This document shows, piece after piece, positions 10,461 to 21,731 of a DNA stretch of 64,000 bases (within the stretch, counting starts at the first letter, position 1; each line of letters opens with the position of its first letter). The position numbers were made by a program, and so were the translations under genes. The notes beneath the pieces are model-generated. The model was not told the DNA's origin, searched no databases, and worked only from the letters and a program-made list of their open reading frames with translations. The stretch covers positions 26,572,153-26,636,152 of the forward strand of contig NC_134028.1 in assembly GCF_964204645.1 (NCBI RefSeq), written 5' to 3'. The DNA is from Tubulanus polymorphus (taxonomy: Eukaryota; Nemertea; Palaeonemertea; Tubulaniformes; Tubulanidae).

Positions 10461-13400
10461 CTAATCTTCAAAATTTTCTTGGCCGAAAGAAACATATCCA
10501 TAAACAACCTTTTAGTTGCAACCGAGCTAAAAACAATTCCGTACGCTACGAGCCTGAAAAGGGAATATTCAATTAGCGAGTAGTAAAAAAATTACCATCG
10601 AAATCGACACTTCCACTGCCGTCAATATCTGTATTCCGGATCATGTCATCAATATCATCGCTAGTGGTCGTTGAATCTTTAACATTTTCCAAAATCCACC
10701 TCAAATCCTCCGTTGAAATTTCACCTTTCTTCTGTTTGTCGAGAACTTTGAATGCGCTTAACAGTTCACGGTAGTCGGTATCTTCTTTCAACTTCTTACC
10801 GTAAAGATAGAGGAATCCTTCGATATCGATGTAACCAGTAGCTATAATTACGACAAAATATTTTAGCCGAACCCAGTTCGGAAAAGTACGTGTATTCTTT
10901 CCCAAACTTTGATATTTAATCGTAGTTACCTTCTGAATCGACCATATCAGCCCATTCTTTCAGCTTGTCACCTTTTACAGTCAGTTTCAAATTAGTGAAC
11001 GCTGGACCGAGATCGTTACTGGATATCTTGTCAATTGATTTCTTGTCGAACTTCTTGAAACAGTCTTTGGCAACTGAAAAATATTCACAAAAGATTCGAA
11101 ATTTATTCTAAGAGAGGGAAGACATTACGAAACGGAGTTTTTCAAATAAGACGAGAAGATACACAATATCCGTGTATGATGATGACGAGAGAAATCCCAC
11201 AATAACGAAGCCAAGATTGAAAAATTCTATATCAGAATGATTATATTTGAGGTGCGACGTTTCGGCTAACAACTGTTAGCCATTATCAGGCGTAACAACT
11301 GTTAGCCATCATCAGGCGTAACTATTGTTAGCCATCATGAGGCATAACTATTGTTAGCCATCATGAGGCATAACTATTGTTAGCCATCATGAGGCATAAC
11401 TATTGTTAGCCATCATGAGGCGTAACTATTGTTAGCCATCATGAGGCGTAACTATTGTTAGCCATCATGAGGCGTAACTATTGTTAGCCATCATCAGGCG
11501 TAACTATTGTTAGCCATCATGAGGCATAACTATTGTTAGCCATCATGAGGCATAACTATTGTTAGCCATCATGAGGCGTAACTATTGTTAGCCATCATCA
11601 GGCGTAACTATTGTTAGCCATCATCAGGCGTAACTATTGTTAGCCATCATCAGGCGTAACTATTGTTAGCCATCATCAGGCGTAACTATTGTTAGCCATC
11701 ATCAGGCGTAATGAATTAACTGAAAATTAACCGGTTTTCCAAATGTGCGCTTTTGCTGTATGTAATAACTTAAAAATCCAGTCATTCATTCATGATATGA
11801 TATGATTTATTTTTCATATAAAATTCTTACGGTATTTAGAAATGTAATAATATTAGATGAATGACAGCTTTGAAGCAACAGTTACCCTACACAAGAAAGC
11901 TGCCGTAAGAAAAGAAAGTAAAATAAACTAAAGAGAAGAATTGAATAGGAAAGGAAAATCGATATAATACGGATCATAATATAACATATATGATAACCTT
12001 ATACTGACGTATATACACATGATAAATATAATAATATATATCTTTTTAAAGTGTTTTGTAATGCTGTATTTCTCCTTCACAAATTCGACCGAAAGTTTGA
12101 TCGTGTCGAAACATATCAACTTCTATCAAAACTTGATTATAGCTTCTGTATCTTAAGTTGCAATAGTTTATTTTGATAAGGAAAACTCTTCCTGGATGAT
12201 GAATTCAATTAACAGTAAAATGAAAAATGTACGTGTCTATTTTCGAATTATCATAAAACCAAACGCGTCAGATTGTATAAATTTCATGACATAGTGTCCT
12301 AGCAGGAATTATACAGTCCGTTAAGTACAAAACCATAACAACTGTAGATGTATTATTCTAATTTTTACGTGTCGTTAGGTTTATTCTTTTGAAACCGAAT
12401 AGATATAGAAAAGGTTTAAATGAACTCCTTTTGAACTCCTAATCTAATTTAAATAACTGTAATGATGTCTTTTCATTAGTTAAACCATTGTATGTCGGTA
12501 GAATTGCGCGGTCCACTCGACGTGGAGAACAGATAATAAGTGTAAAACCCATTATATACAGAATTTAATAGATTAAAAGCGAGATTTATCTATCAAGAAT
12601 TAAAATCAAAATACACAACGTTTCAAACTGGTTGTAAGCCATCGTTTCTAGTTATCACACTTGACGATGATCTGTTCGAATCGTCGTGTATCTTGATTTT
12701 AATCCTTGCTGAATACAATTCGTTCTTAATCTTTTAAATTCTGTTTACTTTTTGGGTTTTATATTAACCAATGAATTTCAATCTCTGCTACGATTACATT
12801 TCGTCAGCCAAAGAGCTATATTTATTCATATGCTGCGTGACGATTATTGTTGATGGTACGCACCAGTTGGGTGCATGCGAGACGTGCGTTGAAGTAGGAG
12901 GTTTAAATATATCTCAAGCTGATATTATGAGAAGCTTCAACGAGCGCGCGAGGAATCCACGAGTTCAACACACGGTTACCAAATAAGGCGTCTATTTACA
13001 TCTCTGCAGCGTTCCTCCATCTTGAATACAAGTTATCAGCCACAATATATGAAGCCGAAATGTTCAACGCACCATCGTATCAGAATCATAATTCCAAACA
13101 CATTTTTACAGCCGTGGACATAAGAGTTGAAATCTAGGGTCTGATTCAGGGAGGGGTGCATCCCCGAAAAAGGGCATATCATAAACTCAAAAGGAAAACC
13201 CACATTAAAAGCTCGTCGGAAAAACGTTATTTAATTTTTGGAAATACAGAGAACAAGCTTAAGAATTTTTTTATGCAAATCCCTAGCACCCTCCACTTGG
13301 ATACATCCCCGGAATGTGTTTTCTATTCCATAGATTTTATACTCACCTTCAATCTGTGAGTCAGACACCTCGAAATCGTCAATTTTCATCGGCTGAAATT

Positions 13401-13891
13401 GTATTAGTCTACATGTTAGGAGGTCTGGAAGTTCACGAAACATTTACTGTTGAATAAACAACGTTCACTTTGGACAGTTCTACAATATCTGAGCCTCTAA
13501 ATCAATTTATATATCTATATAGAATAATCTTGAATATTTATCACCCGTTCGTGAGAAGTGTGAAAAATAGGGAAACAATTCGAACACAAAATAGTAATAC
13601 TATAGCATAGAATTGTGTGTAAATAGATTATAATAATTATAATGATAAATGACGAAAATATCTAATTACGAATATATTCATTCATGCTATAGTCAAACTC
13701 GCTTGAGGCGTTGTATAGTTTGGACGATCATTTTGTTAATGACTTGTCCAAATGACCACTTAGTAAATTGAATTGGAAACACAAATTGAAACTAAAAAAA
13801 CAACTTTCGTCATTTGACGTCTTCGTAACCGATGATGACTTAGCGGTGAATTTGACAGTAATTTATATATGTTTTTGTGAAAACTTACCAT
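10461..13891 (-). CDS. Divergent calmodulin-like EF-hand protein
   Basis: Predicted calcium-sensor-type protein of 151 aa. Minus-strand exons: 13889-13891 (ATG only), 13347-13392, 10930-11073, 10596-10841 and probably 10461-10477, all joining in frame. The split after ATG and the 144-nt third exon match the calmodulin gene next door. Four EF-hand units align with calmodulin, but only the last loop is canonical: it starts DIDGSGSVDFD and gains its Glu-12 from the terminal exon. Loop 1 (DKKSIDKISSND), loop 2 (Gly at position 12) and loop 3 (DKQKKGEISTED) lack key ligands. It may therefore bind one calcium ion, like some myosin light chains, which are the main alternative identity. The 17-nt terminal exon is the least certain part. 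Intron 2 carries a 26-bp minisatellite. Confidence 0.8.
11267..11708. repeat. 26-bp minisatellite, 17 copies
   Basis: Exactly 442 bp, or 17 units of the consensus TAACTATTGTTAGCCATCAT plus GAGGCG or CAGGCG. The units differ at a few fixed positions (CAT-GAGG versus CAT-CAGG; final G versus A). The first two units have TAACAACTG in place of TAACTATTG. The array begins inside a GACGTTTCGGC context resembling the ends of dispersed repeats near 32367, so it may have grown from a transposon end. It lies in intron 2 of the calmodulin-like gene. Confidence 0.92.
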
Positions 13892-15897
13892 TTTGATAGA
13901 GTTTTAGGATCCGAACTGCGACGAAAGACTCACTGTACCTGAAACTGCGCAACTGATGCGGTAACTACGTATGTATTCACGGTGGCTGCGCTCGATACCA
14001 AGACCTATTTCTAGCTATATATAAATACACACGTTTCTGCTCTCTGGATGCTGCTCTACCCCTGGTATATACCACATTAACCATCTTCATCTCGAGTATT
14101 TATATCATCATACCCGTATACACTGCAATATCACCATCTAAATCTGACCATCTCATACAGTATGTTTTCACTTAACTTGAGCTCGATGTTAAGAAATTGA
14201 ATTGAATTTTCTCATTCTGCATCCATGAAATTCGTATACAGTCTAAAAACTAACTGAAGTATTCAAAATTTGTGTAGAAAAGAAGTGTTGAAATGTCTGA
14301 GACAGTCTGTAGTACAAATTGTGAAAACTGTAAGGTTGCGGTAGCTCTATGTCTTTCCGTTAATCGAACAGTATGGAAATCAAAACTTAAAATAAACTTT
14401 TCAATTCCACGCTCTCTGAATGGAGGTTGTGAATTTAAATATTGTGGGGATGCATTAGAGCCTGAGAACTGAGTCAATCAGGGCTTAGTGACGCTCTTAT
14501 GTAATAGTTTAAACGTCGCCTCACGTTGGCGTCATTTCATTTCAATATTGATCGGTACCGTTTCGATGTTGGCTGAAAAAGTCTTTCTTTCGATGGAATA
14601 TTTCATCGCATCCCCTTTGCACCAAAAATTGTAAAAATAAAACTGTTTTGTAGAAATAAATAAAAAGATAAAGTGCACTTGGTCAAAAGGGGGCACACTT
14701 CTCCTGCTCCCTAGATCCGCAGCTTAATATTTTCGGCAAATAACACGATATAAATCATATGATATTCACGATCAATATATCGATAATTGAATCGTTTAAC
14801 CCCGATATATTGATGACGTAGTGCACATCCTCTCAAAAATAATTATTAAAATATATCAAAGATAAAATAAGTTATTAAATATATCTAATTACAAAATAAA
14901 CGCCAAAATTGACAATTGAATTTTTTTTGAAACACCAATATTGATGACGTAGTGCACGTCGACTAACAAATGTATATAAACATGGTTTTCAAGGCGTCAA
15001 AAAGCGACGATACTGAGTGGATCACATACAGTGCTGCATACGCCCCCTATTGGATTTAGAAAAACTTCTAAACATTCGTGCAACGCGTTATTAGACAAGT
15101 TCAAACATGCGATCAAATCAACAGCTATTTCTGTGGCCTTGCTCGCAAACACCACACGAAAGATGTATAATATAAAGGGTTTTGATATTAGAAAATATGA
15201 TAAATGAATAGAATTGGAGAAATATCTTGCTTTGAAATGAAATGTTCTTTAAAAATCTTCGTGGGGATTTTTACCTACTTTGTAGAATCGGGGGATTTTA
15301 CCTAGGGTATTCTTACCTGCATTCGCTTACCGGTGCCTCATACACACGATCCCAGGGACGATGATTTCTCAAAGTGCACGCATCCTCTGAGACCAAAGCG
15401 TCCTGGGCGACATAGGATGTTTTGATTCCTTTAAAGAATGTTTCACCAACAACTAATAAAACAGAAATCCGCAGCAGAAGATTCAGCTTACATTATCTTT
15501 AATGTCATTGAAGTGCCTAGAAATTGTGTGAAAATGCACTGAAATCTCTAAATGTTTCGGGCCCCTTTTTTGGCTAGACGGTTGCCCCGCGTGGAAACTT
15601 ACCCTTATTAACTGTATGTAACTGTATGCCATTTTGTGCTGTGAAAGTCTGGCCCTGGATCCGCCATTGATTTCATCTCTATTACATCTTATTCGTGTGA
15701 ACGCAGCAATTAAAGCGCAGATCTTAACGCGTTGTGACGTCACAATAACAATAGACTGTAGGATGCAGACGAACAGAATCGTCTGCAGCGTTATTGAGCA
15801 GCGGAAAAATTACTGAGAGCGAGTTTTGATATTGATATGCATTGACACAGCAGATACTGATTCACCTGGGTCTATCAGTGATTAGCATTTAAAAGTC
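13892..15897. other. Shared intergenic region between two divergent calmodulin-family genes
   Basis: About 2 kb between two ATG-only first exons that point away from each other. A TATA-like minus-strand TTTATATATAG at about 14015-14025 sits about 125 bp upstream of the left ATG. Two short repeats containing TTGATGACGTAGTGCAC lie at about 14811 and 14940; a diverged copy is at about 46807. TGACGTA is CRE-like but here is part of a repeat. No coding exon was found. Confidence 0.45.
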
Positions 15898-18800
15898 ATG
15901 GTAAGTTTTAGAATACATTATCTACATTCACGGGGCTGTTTTTATAAACTGCATCAACTGTAAACCGGGGGCTAACTTAAAGGTTACAGTTAAAAGATTC
16001 AGATTTAGTTGCTCCAGAAAATATACAATTTTTGGAGCTTAGGATAACAAAAAAATAAACATCTGGGTCTGGTTTTACAAAGTGTAGTTAACTTAAATTA
16101 AGGACCTAAATCATAAGTAAATTTCCTCAATGATGATTAGTTAACTGAGCCCTGGGTTCGATTCGAAACATGTTTTATTTTCTAAATTAAATTCACCTTT
16201 TTGGAAGATGTGAAGAGGTAAATAAAATATTCAATAATTATTATCTCAAAATAAATATTTTAGGTATTGAAATGATAGATCTATATGTAAAAGGTGATAG
16301 TTTTCATGTATGTATTTGAATGTGGATTTGTAACATGACATTTTTAAACCTTTTCCAATTTCTCATTTTTGGCAAAATCTTCCGATAAATCACGTGCGAT
16401 GAGATGCTTTTGAATCTCTTCGGAGAGCCGATTTGGTTTAGGCGATTCTGGCTTCATAACGAGCTTCCATTATTTATCCATCCGGCAGGGTTCGTACAAT
16501 TAGAAATTGATTAATGCTGAACTGGAGAGAATTTCAACACGAACAAAAGCGTTCAATAAGTAATTGTGAATAAAGCGATCTTGAATAAAAATGTCGAGCG
16601 CTGCACTACTTCACTTATAGGTTGGGCAACTTTATAACCTGATGTCAGTACAACCATTTCCCTGGTATCTAGCTAGAAATAAACCAGTCAATTAGAATCT
16701 GCCAATATACGTTACTGCAATTTAATTATACATTATGTATCACACCGATTGGATTTTTGCACATCGAAAAGCTCGGAAACCTATCGCTGCTCGTATACAT
16801 ATACATATATATATATATATATCTCATAACCTTAAGAAAGTTTAAAACCTTGTATCCAGAGTTCACGTTACACGAGCTTCATATGTAATGTACACAACAA
16901 AATATACACAGGATATGAAATATTCGCAAATAATAACTGATGTTTATAGCGAAAAACTTCGTGCTCACCTGGTTCTATTCTTTCATTTTCTGACATACCG
17001 CAAAATCCCGCAGCTTCACAGTTCAGTTAATAGATGATGATACTGGACCGCGTTGATAATGTATATGTACAAACGCGTTTATTTTTCCTCGTATGAAAAT
17101 ATATGGAATAAGTTCATCTTCACCTACACTCAGACGCTGTAGCCTGGTGTAATCATTCTTATGTTAATTCCCATCTTTCGTGAATACTAGTGCATATTGT
17201 TCTACAGAGGCTAAAATCTATGTCCTTGGTAATGCCTATACCTTTTTCGAGTTAGGAGAACAAATTAATACCTCCTTGGAATTGAGAATAGACCTCGCAA
17301 TGTGGGTCTGATTAGAAACTCTTGTTACCACAACAGACTGGACACCAGTCACAACACCAGAGGGGAGAGGGGAGGGGGAGAGGGGAGAGGGGAGAGGGGA
17401 GAGGGGAGAGGGGAGAGGGGAGAGGGGAGAGGGGAGAGGGGAGAGGGGAGAGGGGAGAGTGGAGAGTTATAACAAGGTTATCAATAAATGAACTCTGTTC
17501 TCCTTGAATCAGTTTTTTTTCCGTGCGAATTCATCATCTCAGAAAGAATCAATAAGCGAAGCTTTTTAAAGTAGGACACGATATGAATTGTGTTGAGTCA
17601 AGAGCTCAGAGATTTAGCAATTAATTGGTTAACGGGACAAGGGTTTTCAAAATTTCATGAAACTCAAAAGAACTGTAATATTCAGAGACGCGTGCATGCG
17701 TTCAGATTCATTTCATCGCGTTCGAAGGTCACTTCGGAATCACGTGACGTACTATCTCAAGGCAGTCTCCTGAACCGCGTGCGTGTATTTTCAAAATACG
17801 CAAATACATTACATTATTACGTTATCATTCGTGACCAAGATGGCAGAAGAGCTCACTTTTCACTCGTGACAAAATTCCATTAAAACCCAATTCTCATTAA
17901 CACGATAAAATTCGCCACCGGGGGACCAAGTTCCGTTCTCGCTTAAGGTCGACCCAGGAAGATTGAAAATTAGAACATTAAAAACGGTTTAGTTTCAGTT
18001 TTTGAATTTTAACCGACAATTTTCGAACTGGTTTCAAAATCGTAAAACTGATCCCCGTGATTTCTTTCAAATTCATTGAATATCGATTAAGATTTCGATT
18101 AAAGGGAATCCGACGCTTCTGAATCGCGATGAATATAAACCTGTCATTTCTAGAAGAGGCCGCGGAAGTAAACAAAAAAAAAACGTATACTCGAAGACAA
18201 TGTCTACAAAGTGAATGATTACAGCAAATAATCCAAGTAATAGACAACTGTAGGGATTCCTTACGTACAAGATTCTTAGATATTATCATTTATAAAATGA
18301 ACAGGCGGAAAAATGTTTACTTTAAAGGTGTTCGATGAATATGTGCGCGCTGGATCTTATATACATTTTATATGACTTGTTTGAAAAACTCGTTTTTGGA
18401 AAAAACGGAAAAGAACGATTTCATCGGATACGCACACGAAGCTATCGCCATCACCTTGTTTCCTAATTAGAAGCGAAATGAAATATCTTGCTTGATATTA
18501 TGCATTAGATCTACATTTTATTTCAAATGGTTGTTAAGTAGGTGCTGCACTAATGTAGAATGATGACGTAAGTACGTCTGAAGTGACAGATCCATTATAC
18601 ATGCGTTATATACGGTTCTTTTTTCAGGAACGCAAAAACCTGACCGATGAACAAATAGGAGGTACGTACGTCATCACTTTAATTATCATCGAAAAATCGA
18701 GCCGATATAAACACAGAGATTCAACGCCGACTAAACCTTTAGTTTGATGGCAGTCTCTAGATAGATGCGTGCGCTAGCGACCGGCGATCCAAGTGGTGCT

Positions 18801-21142
18801 CAGCGGGTTGAGGGAGTTATAGATATCCGTTTTAGTTTTTGGCATTATGAATCGTTACACTAACGTCATCGCTATGTAGAGTAACGACTTCTTTAGGAGT
18901 TCGGGTTATCCACTGTATTTCCCCATAGATGCAGTTTACATCACCATTAACACTCTGATGTGATGGGATGATAATACAGAGAATCCTTCACTAATAGTGA
19001 AAACCAAAGAAGTCCTTGGTTTCACATCGTCACTATTCTCAATTGTTGCGTTCAAAAATTCCAAGAATCGCCAGCAAATATCTGCATTTCATTTCCCTTT
19101 AAAATGGTGTATAAATCGATTTCGTCGAGCAAGGGACTGCAGAACTATATGATATTCAATCTAAACTTATGTTTTAAAATTGAGCGCAAATTATCGCAAC
19201 AATAGGGACCTCGAGGGACCGCCACAAAATGGCGCCTAGAAACTGGAAACTTCTTTATTGTATACAGTTTACATACATTATTGTGTTCCAAAATAGAGAA
19301 ACTAAAGTTAAAGATATTCTAAAGTCAGTGACTCTAAAATCACTTATCATAGATATTACTATCCGTTAGAATATCAGATATTGTTGTTTCTTCAGAGTTC
19401 AGAGAAGCATTTTCGTTGTTCGATAAAAATGCGGACGGTTCAATAACGACAGGCGAACTGGGAACAGTGATGCGATCATTGGGTCAAAATCCTACAGAAA
19501 ATGAATTACAAGACATGATCAACGAGGTCGATGCCGATGGTAAGTCTCGCCGTCTTATCACTAACACTTACCACGCTATTCTGTTTGGAGAGGTGTATGC
19601 GAGAGACCGAGTGGTATTGGTTCAAATCCTGGTGGCAACAGCGGTAAGGTCAAAAGTCTTTCTATGGCCTCTCTTCTCTTAATCAGAAAAGAAACCTCCA
19701 GTCGACACCGATGGTAAACATCATCGTCTTACCAGTAACACTCACCACAGTCGGTTTCCTATAAGGGATCAATTTTGTTTACTGATGCCGGGTAGCGTTT
19801 GGGTTCGAATTCGATGGTGACAGGTTTTCGTGGACAAATATTCTATGACCTCTCTCCAAAAGGAAAACCCTCGGTTGTGCTCAGCGGGTTGAGGGGAAAA
19901 CATCGAACCTGCACCGAGTGGTGCTATTTAGGGATAAAAAGGTGAATTTTCTCTTGTCATTTCAAGGGAACGGAACGATTGATTTTGAAGAATTTCTGCA
20001 CATGATGGCTCGTAAAATAAAAGATACGGACAGCGAGGAGGAACTGAGAGAAGCATTTCGAGTATTTGATAAAGATGGTAACGGTTTCATAAGCGCCGCA
20101 GAATTGAGACACGTGATGACGAATTTAGGCGAGAAACTCAGCGATGAAGAGGTCGATGAAATGATTAAAGAAGCAGATCTTGACGGCGACGGGATGGTTA
20201 ATTATGAAGGTAGGAATTCGTCTCAACAGGGTCGGGTCCAGGCGCCAAGTTTGAAAGACTCGTCACTACCAAAAATTGACACTTCGATGTCCGATTTTCA
20301 TGTTGAATATAGTCATCCTCCCCCGGCAGGGATTCGAATCTGATGGCATCGAGATTGCCACGGCACGAAACCCTGCCATAATCGACCGTGTGCGCAGATA
20401 CATGCGCAGTTCAGATGATGTGATTTTTAGCCAATCAGATATCCCGTTTTATTTTAGCCCGGGTTTTCCCATTTATAGTTCTTCCTTGAATTTGCCTCAA
20501 CGATTATACAACGAGCAATCTGATTGGTGCCGCCAGTTTTCGTTCGGAAAGCTGCGCATGTACCTGCGCACCCGGTCTACTGATGCAGGGGTTCGTGCCG
20601 TGACTGAGTGTAGCGATGCCATCAGGTTCGAGTCCCTGCAGAGGGAGGATGAATATAGTGTGCTTCTTACACGAAAGCAATTTTCCCCCAAAGCGCCATC
20701 ATTTCATTGAAATAATTGACTTGTTATATATAGTACCTAGTATACTTTAAGTGATTATCGTCAGGCCCATGTTGTCGTTCATGGTGTTGATTACCACAGT
20801 ATATATGTAGTATTTTTGATGTGCCTGACTTATTCTATCTATGTGGGTCTTGCGAGTCTAAAACATCGCGTACACTTATAACTGTCCATTGCTAATGTAA
20901 TTTTCACGTTTTGCTTTGACATGAATTATTGTGTGTGTAATGATATAAAAGCAACTCGATCTTCACATTTTTGTATCGTGGAAAGATCGTGTTGAGGAAT
21001 AACCGATAATTTAAACAGTTACTCTCGCTCGACGACACGTTCTCAAAGCGATCTACCAGTGACGTATATTTCTCTTTCCGGACTCAGTTTAGTCTCCGAT
21101 TGTTTTTTTGTAGAATTCGTGCAAATGATGACGGCCAAGTGA
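15898..21142 (+). CDS. Calmodulin (slightly divergent paralogue)
   Basis: Calcium-binding regulator of many kinases, channels and cytoskeletal proteins. Exons 15898-15900 (ATG only), 18628-18661, 19396-19539, 19967-20209 and 21114-21142 join to 453 nt and 150 aa. All four EF-hand loops keep their ligands: [36 protein letters not shown] and [12 protein letters not shown]. The linker region ([14 protein letters not shown]) and the C-terminus [10 protein letters not shown] are typical. Compared with near-invariant animal calmodulin it is one residue longer, starts [18 protein letters not shown], and has scattered changes such as the loop 1 NAD. It is therefore probably an extra paralogue, not the main ubiquitous copy. 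Introns hold a G-rich microsatellite and SINEs. AATAAA is at 21403. Confidence 0.95.
17361..17466 (+). repeat. G-rich microsatellite (GGGGAGA)n
   Basis: About 15 head-to-tail copies of a 7-bp GGGGAGA-type unit in intron 1 of the calmodulin gene, on its coding strand. The runs of four G spaced by three bases could form a G-quadruplex in the transcript. The reading frame across it is spurious. Confidence 0.85.
19526..19900 (+). repeat. Two tandem tRNA-like units starting at the exon 3 donor
   Basis: The sequence from the end of calmodulin exon 3 into its intron (about 19526-19585) is repeated about 170 bp downstream (about 19698-19757). The match includes CCGATGGTAA, then CGTCTTA and TAACACT-ACCAC. 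Each unit later carries a tRNA B-box-like motif (GGTTCAAATCCTGG at 19619, GGTTCGAATTCGATGG at about 19801) and a CTATGRCCTCTCT tail. This looks like a duplicated SINE. The second unit repeats the exon end and 5' splice site. Confidence 0.6.
20295..20660. mobile_element. Inverted pair of tRNA-like SINEs
   Basis: Two arms of about 150 bp face each other in calmodulin intron 4. The right arm (about 20495-20660, +) ends with AGGTTCGAGTCCCTGCAGAG; the left arm (about 20300-20445, -) ends with the same B-box motif. Both share GATGCCATCAG, GTTTCGTGCCGTG or GGTTCGTGCCGTG, and a tail near AGGATGAATATAGT. Relatives lie at 34246-34360 and 50655-50770. In RNA the pair would form a long hairpin. Confidence 0.7.
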
Positions 21143-21731
21143 TCAATTGAACGCTGGACAAATCAATCAACCATTCCAGATTTAGCATGTTATACACGAT
21201 ACGCTGTTTACACGAGTCCGTGTTCGTATCTGTTATACGAGCGTCACGTTTACACACAGAAGTCGAATGATGAAAATTGTATCTCCTGAAATAGGAAATC
21301 AGCGAGTAGTTTTTTTTTGGGGAACATTGTATAAAACGCAGCTTCATTCGAAATCGTTTCTCATATTATAATCAATTGTATCTACATCTAATTTCAGTTC
21401 TTAATAAACGATGGATTTATTCGAAGTTTTCTTACAAATTTCTACTATTTCGATCGGTTTGATACGAGTTGATTCACTCTTCGCTTCTCGAGGATAACAT
21501 GTATGCTAGAACGGCTCGGGGTGAGGCTCAACGGGCGATTTCTTGAGTTAAAGGAGTGATATTCGAAGCTTTTTCAGGTTTAATCTCATCCGCGCGTGTG
21601 CATTCAATCGTCATACGGGATGTGACCAGATTTGTACGTGCGCATCGACCATGTTGTACTTATCAGAACTGATAAACCTTCATGTATATTCACGAGAATC
21701 GTTTAGAGGTTCTTCAGGAGTCAGTTCAAAT
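21143..21731. other. Intergenic region between calmodulin and astacin genes
   Basis: Calmodulin 3' UTR with its poly(A) signal, then the 5' flank of the astacin gene. An upstream in-frame ATG at 21651 exists, but the downstream ATG at 21732 starts a clear signal peptide. No other gene was seen. Confidence 0.4.
21403..21408 (+). terminator. Poly(A) signal of the calmodulin gene
   Basis: AATAAA about 260 bp past the calmodulin stop codon, before the astacin gene on the same strand. Confidence 0.5.

Noticed and set aside
11267-11708. CRISPR array
   Set aside because: The repeats are head-to-tail with no unique spacers, and the genome is animal. It is a minisatellite.
12771-12986. Plus-strand 71-codon frame in the calmodulin-like intron
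   Set aside because: Weak hydrophobic start but no splice partner or family; taken as chance.
14811-14960. CRE regulatory sites (TGACGTA)
   Set aside because: The motif is embedded in a dispersed repeat also seen near 46807, so its presence here is not evidence of regulation of the calmodulin pair.
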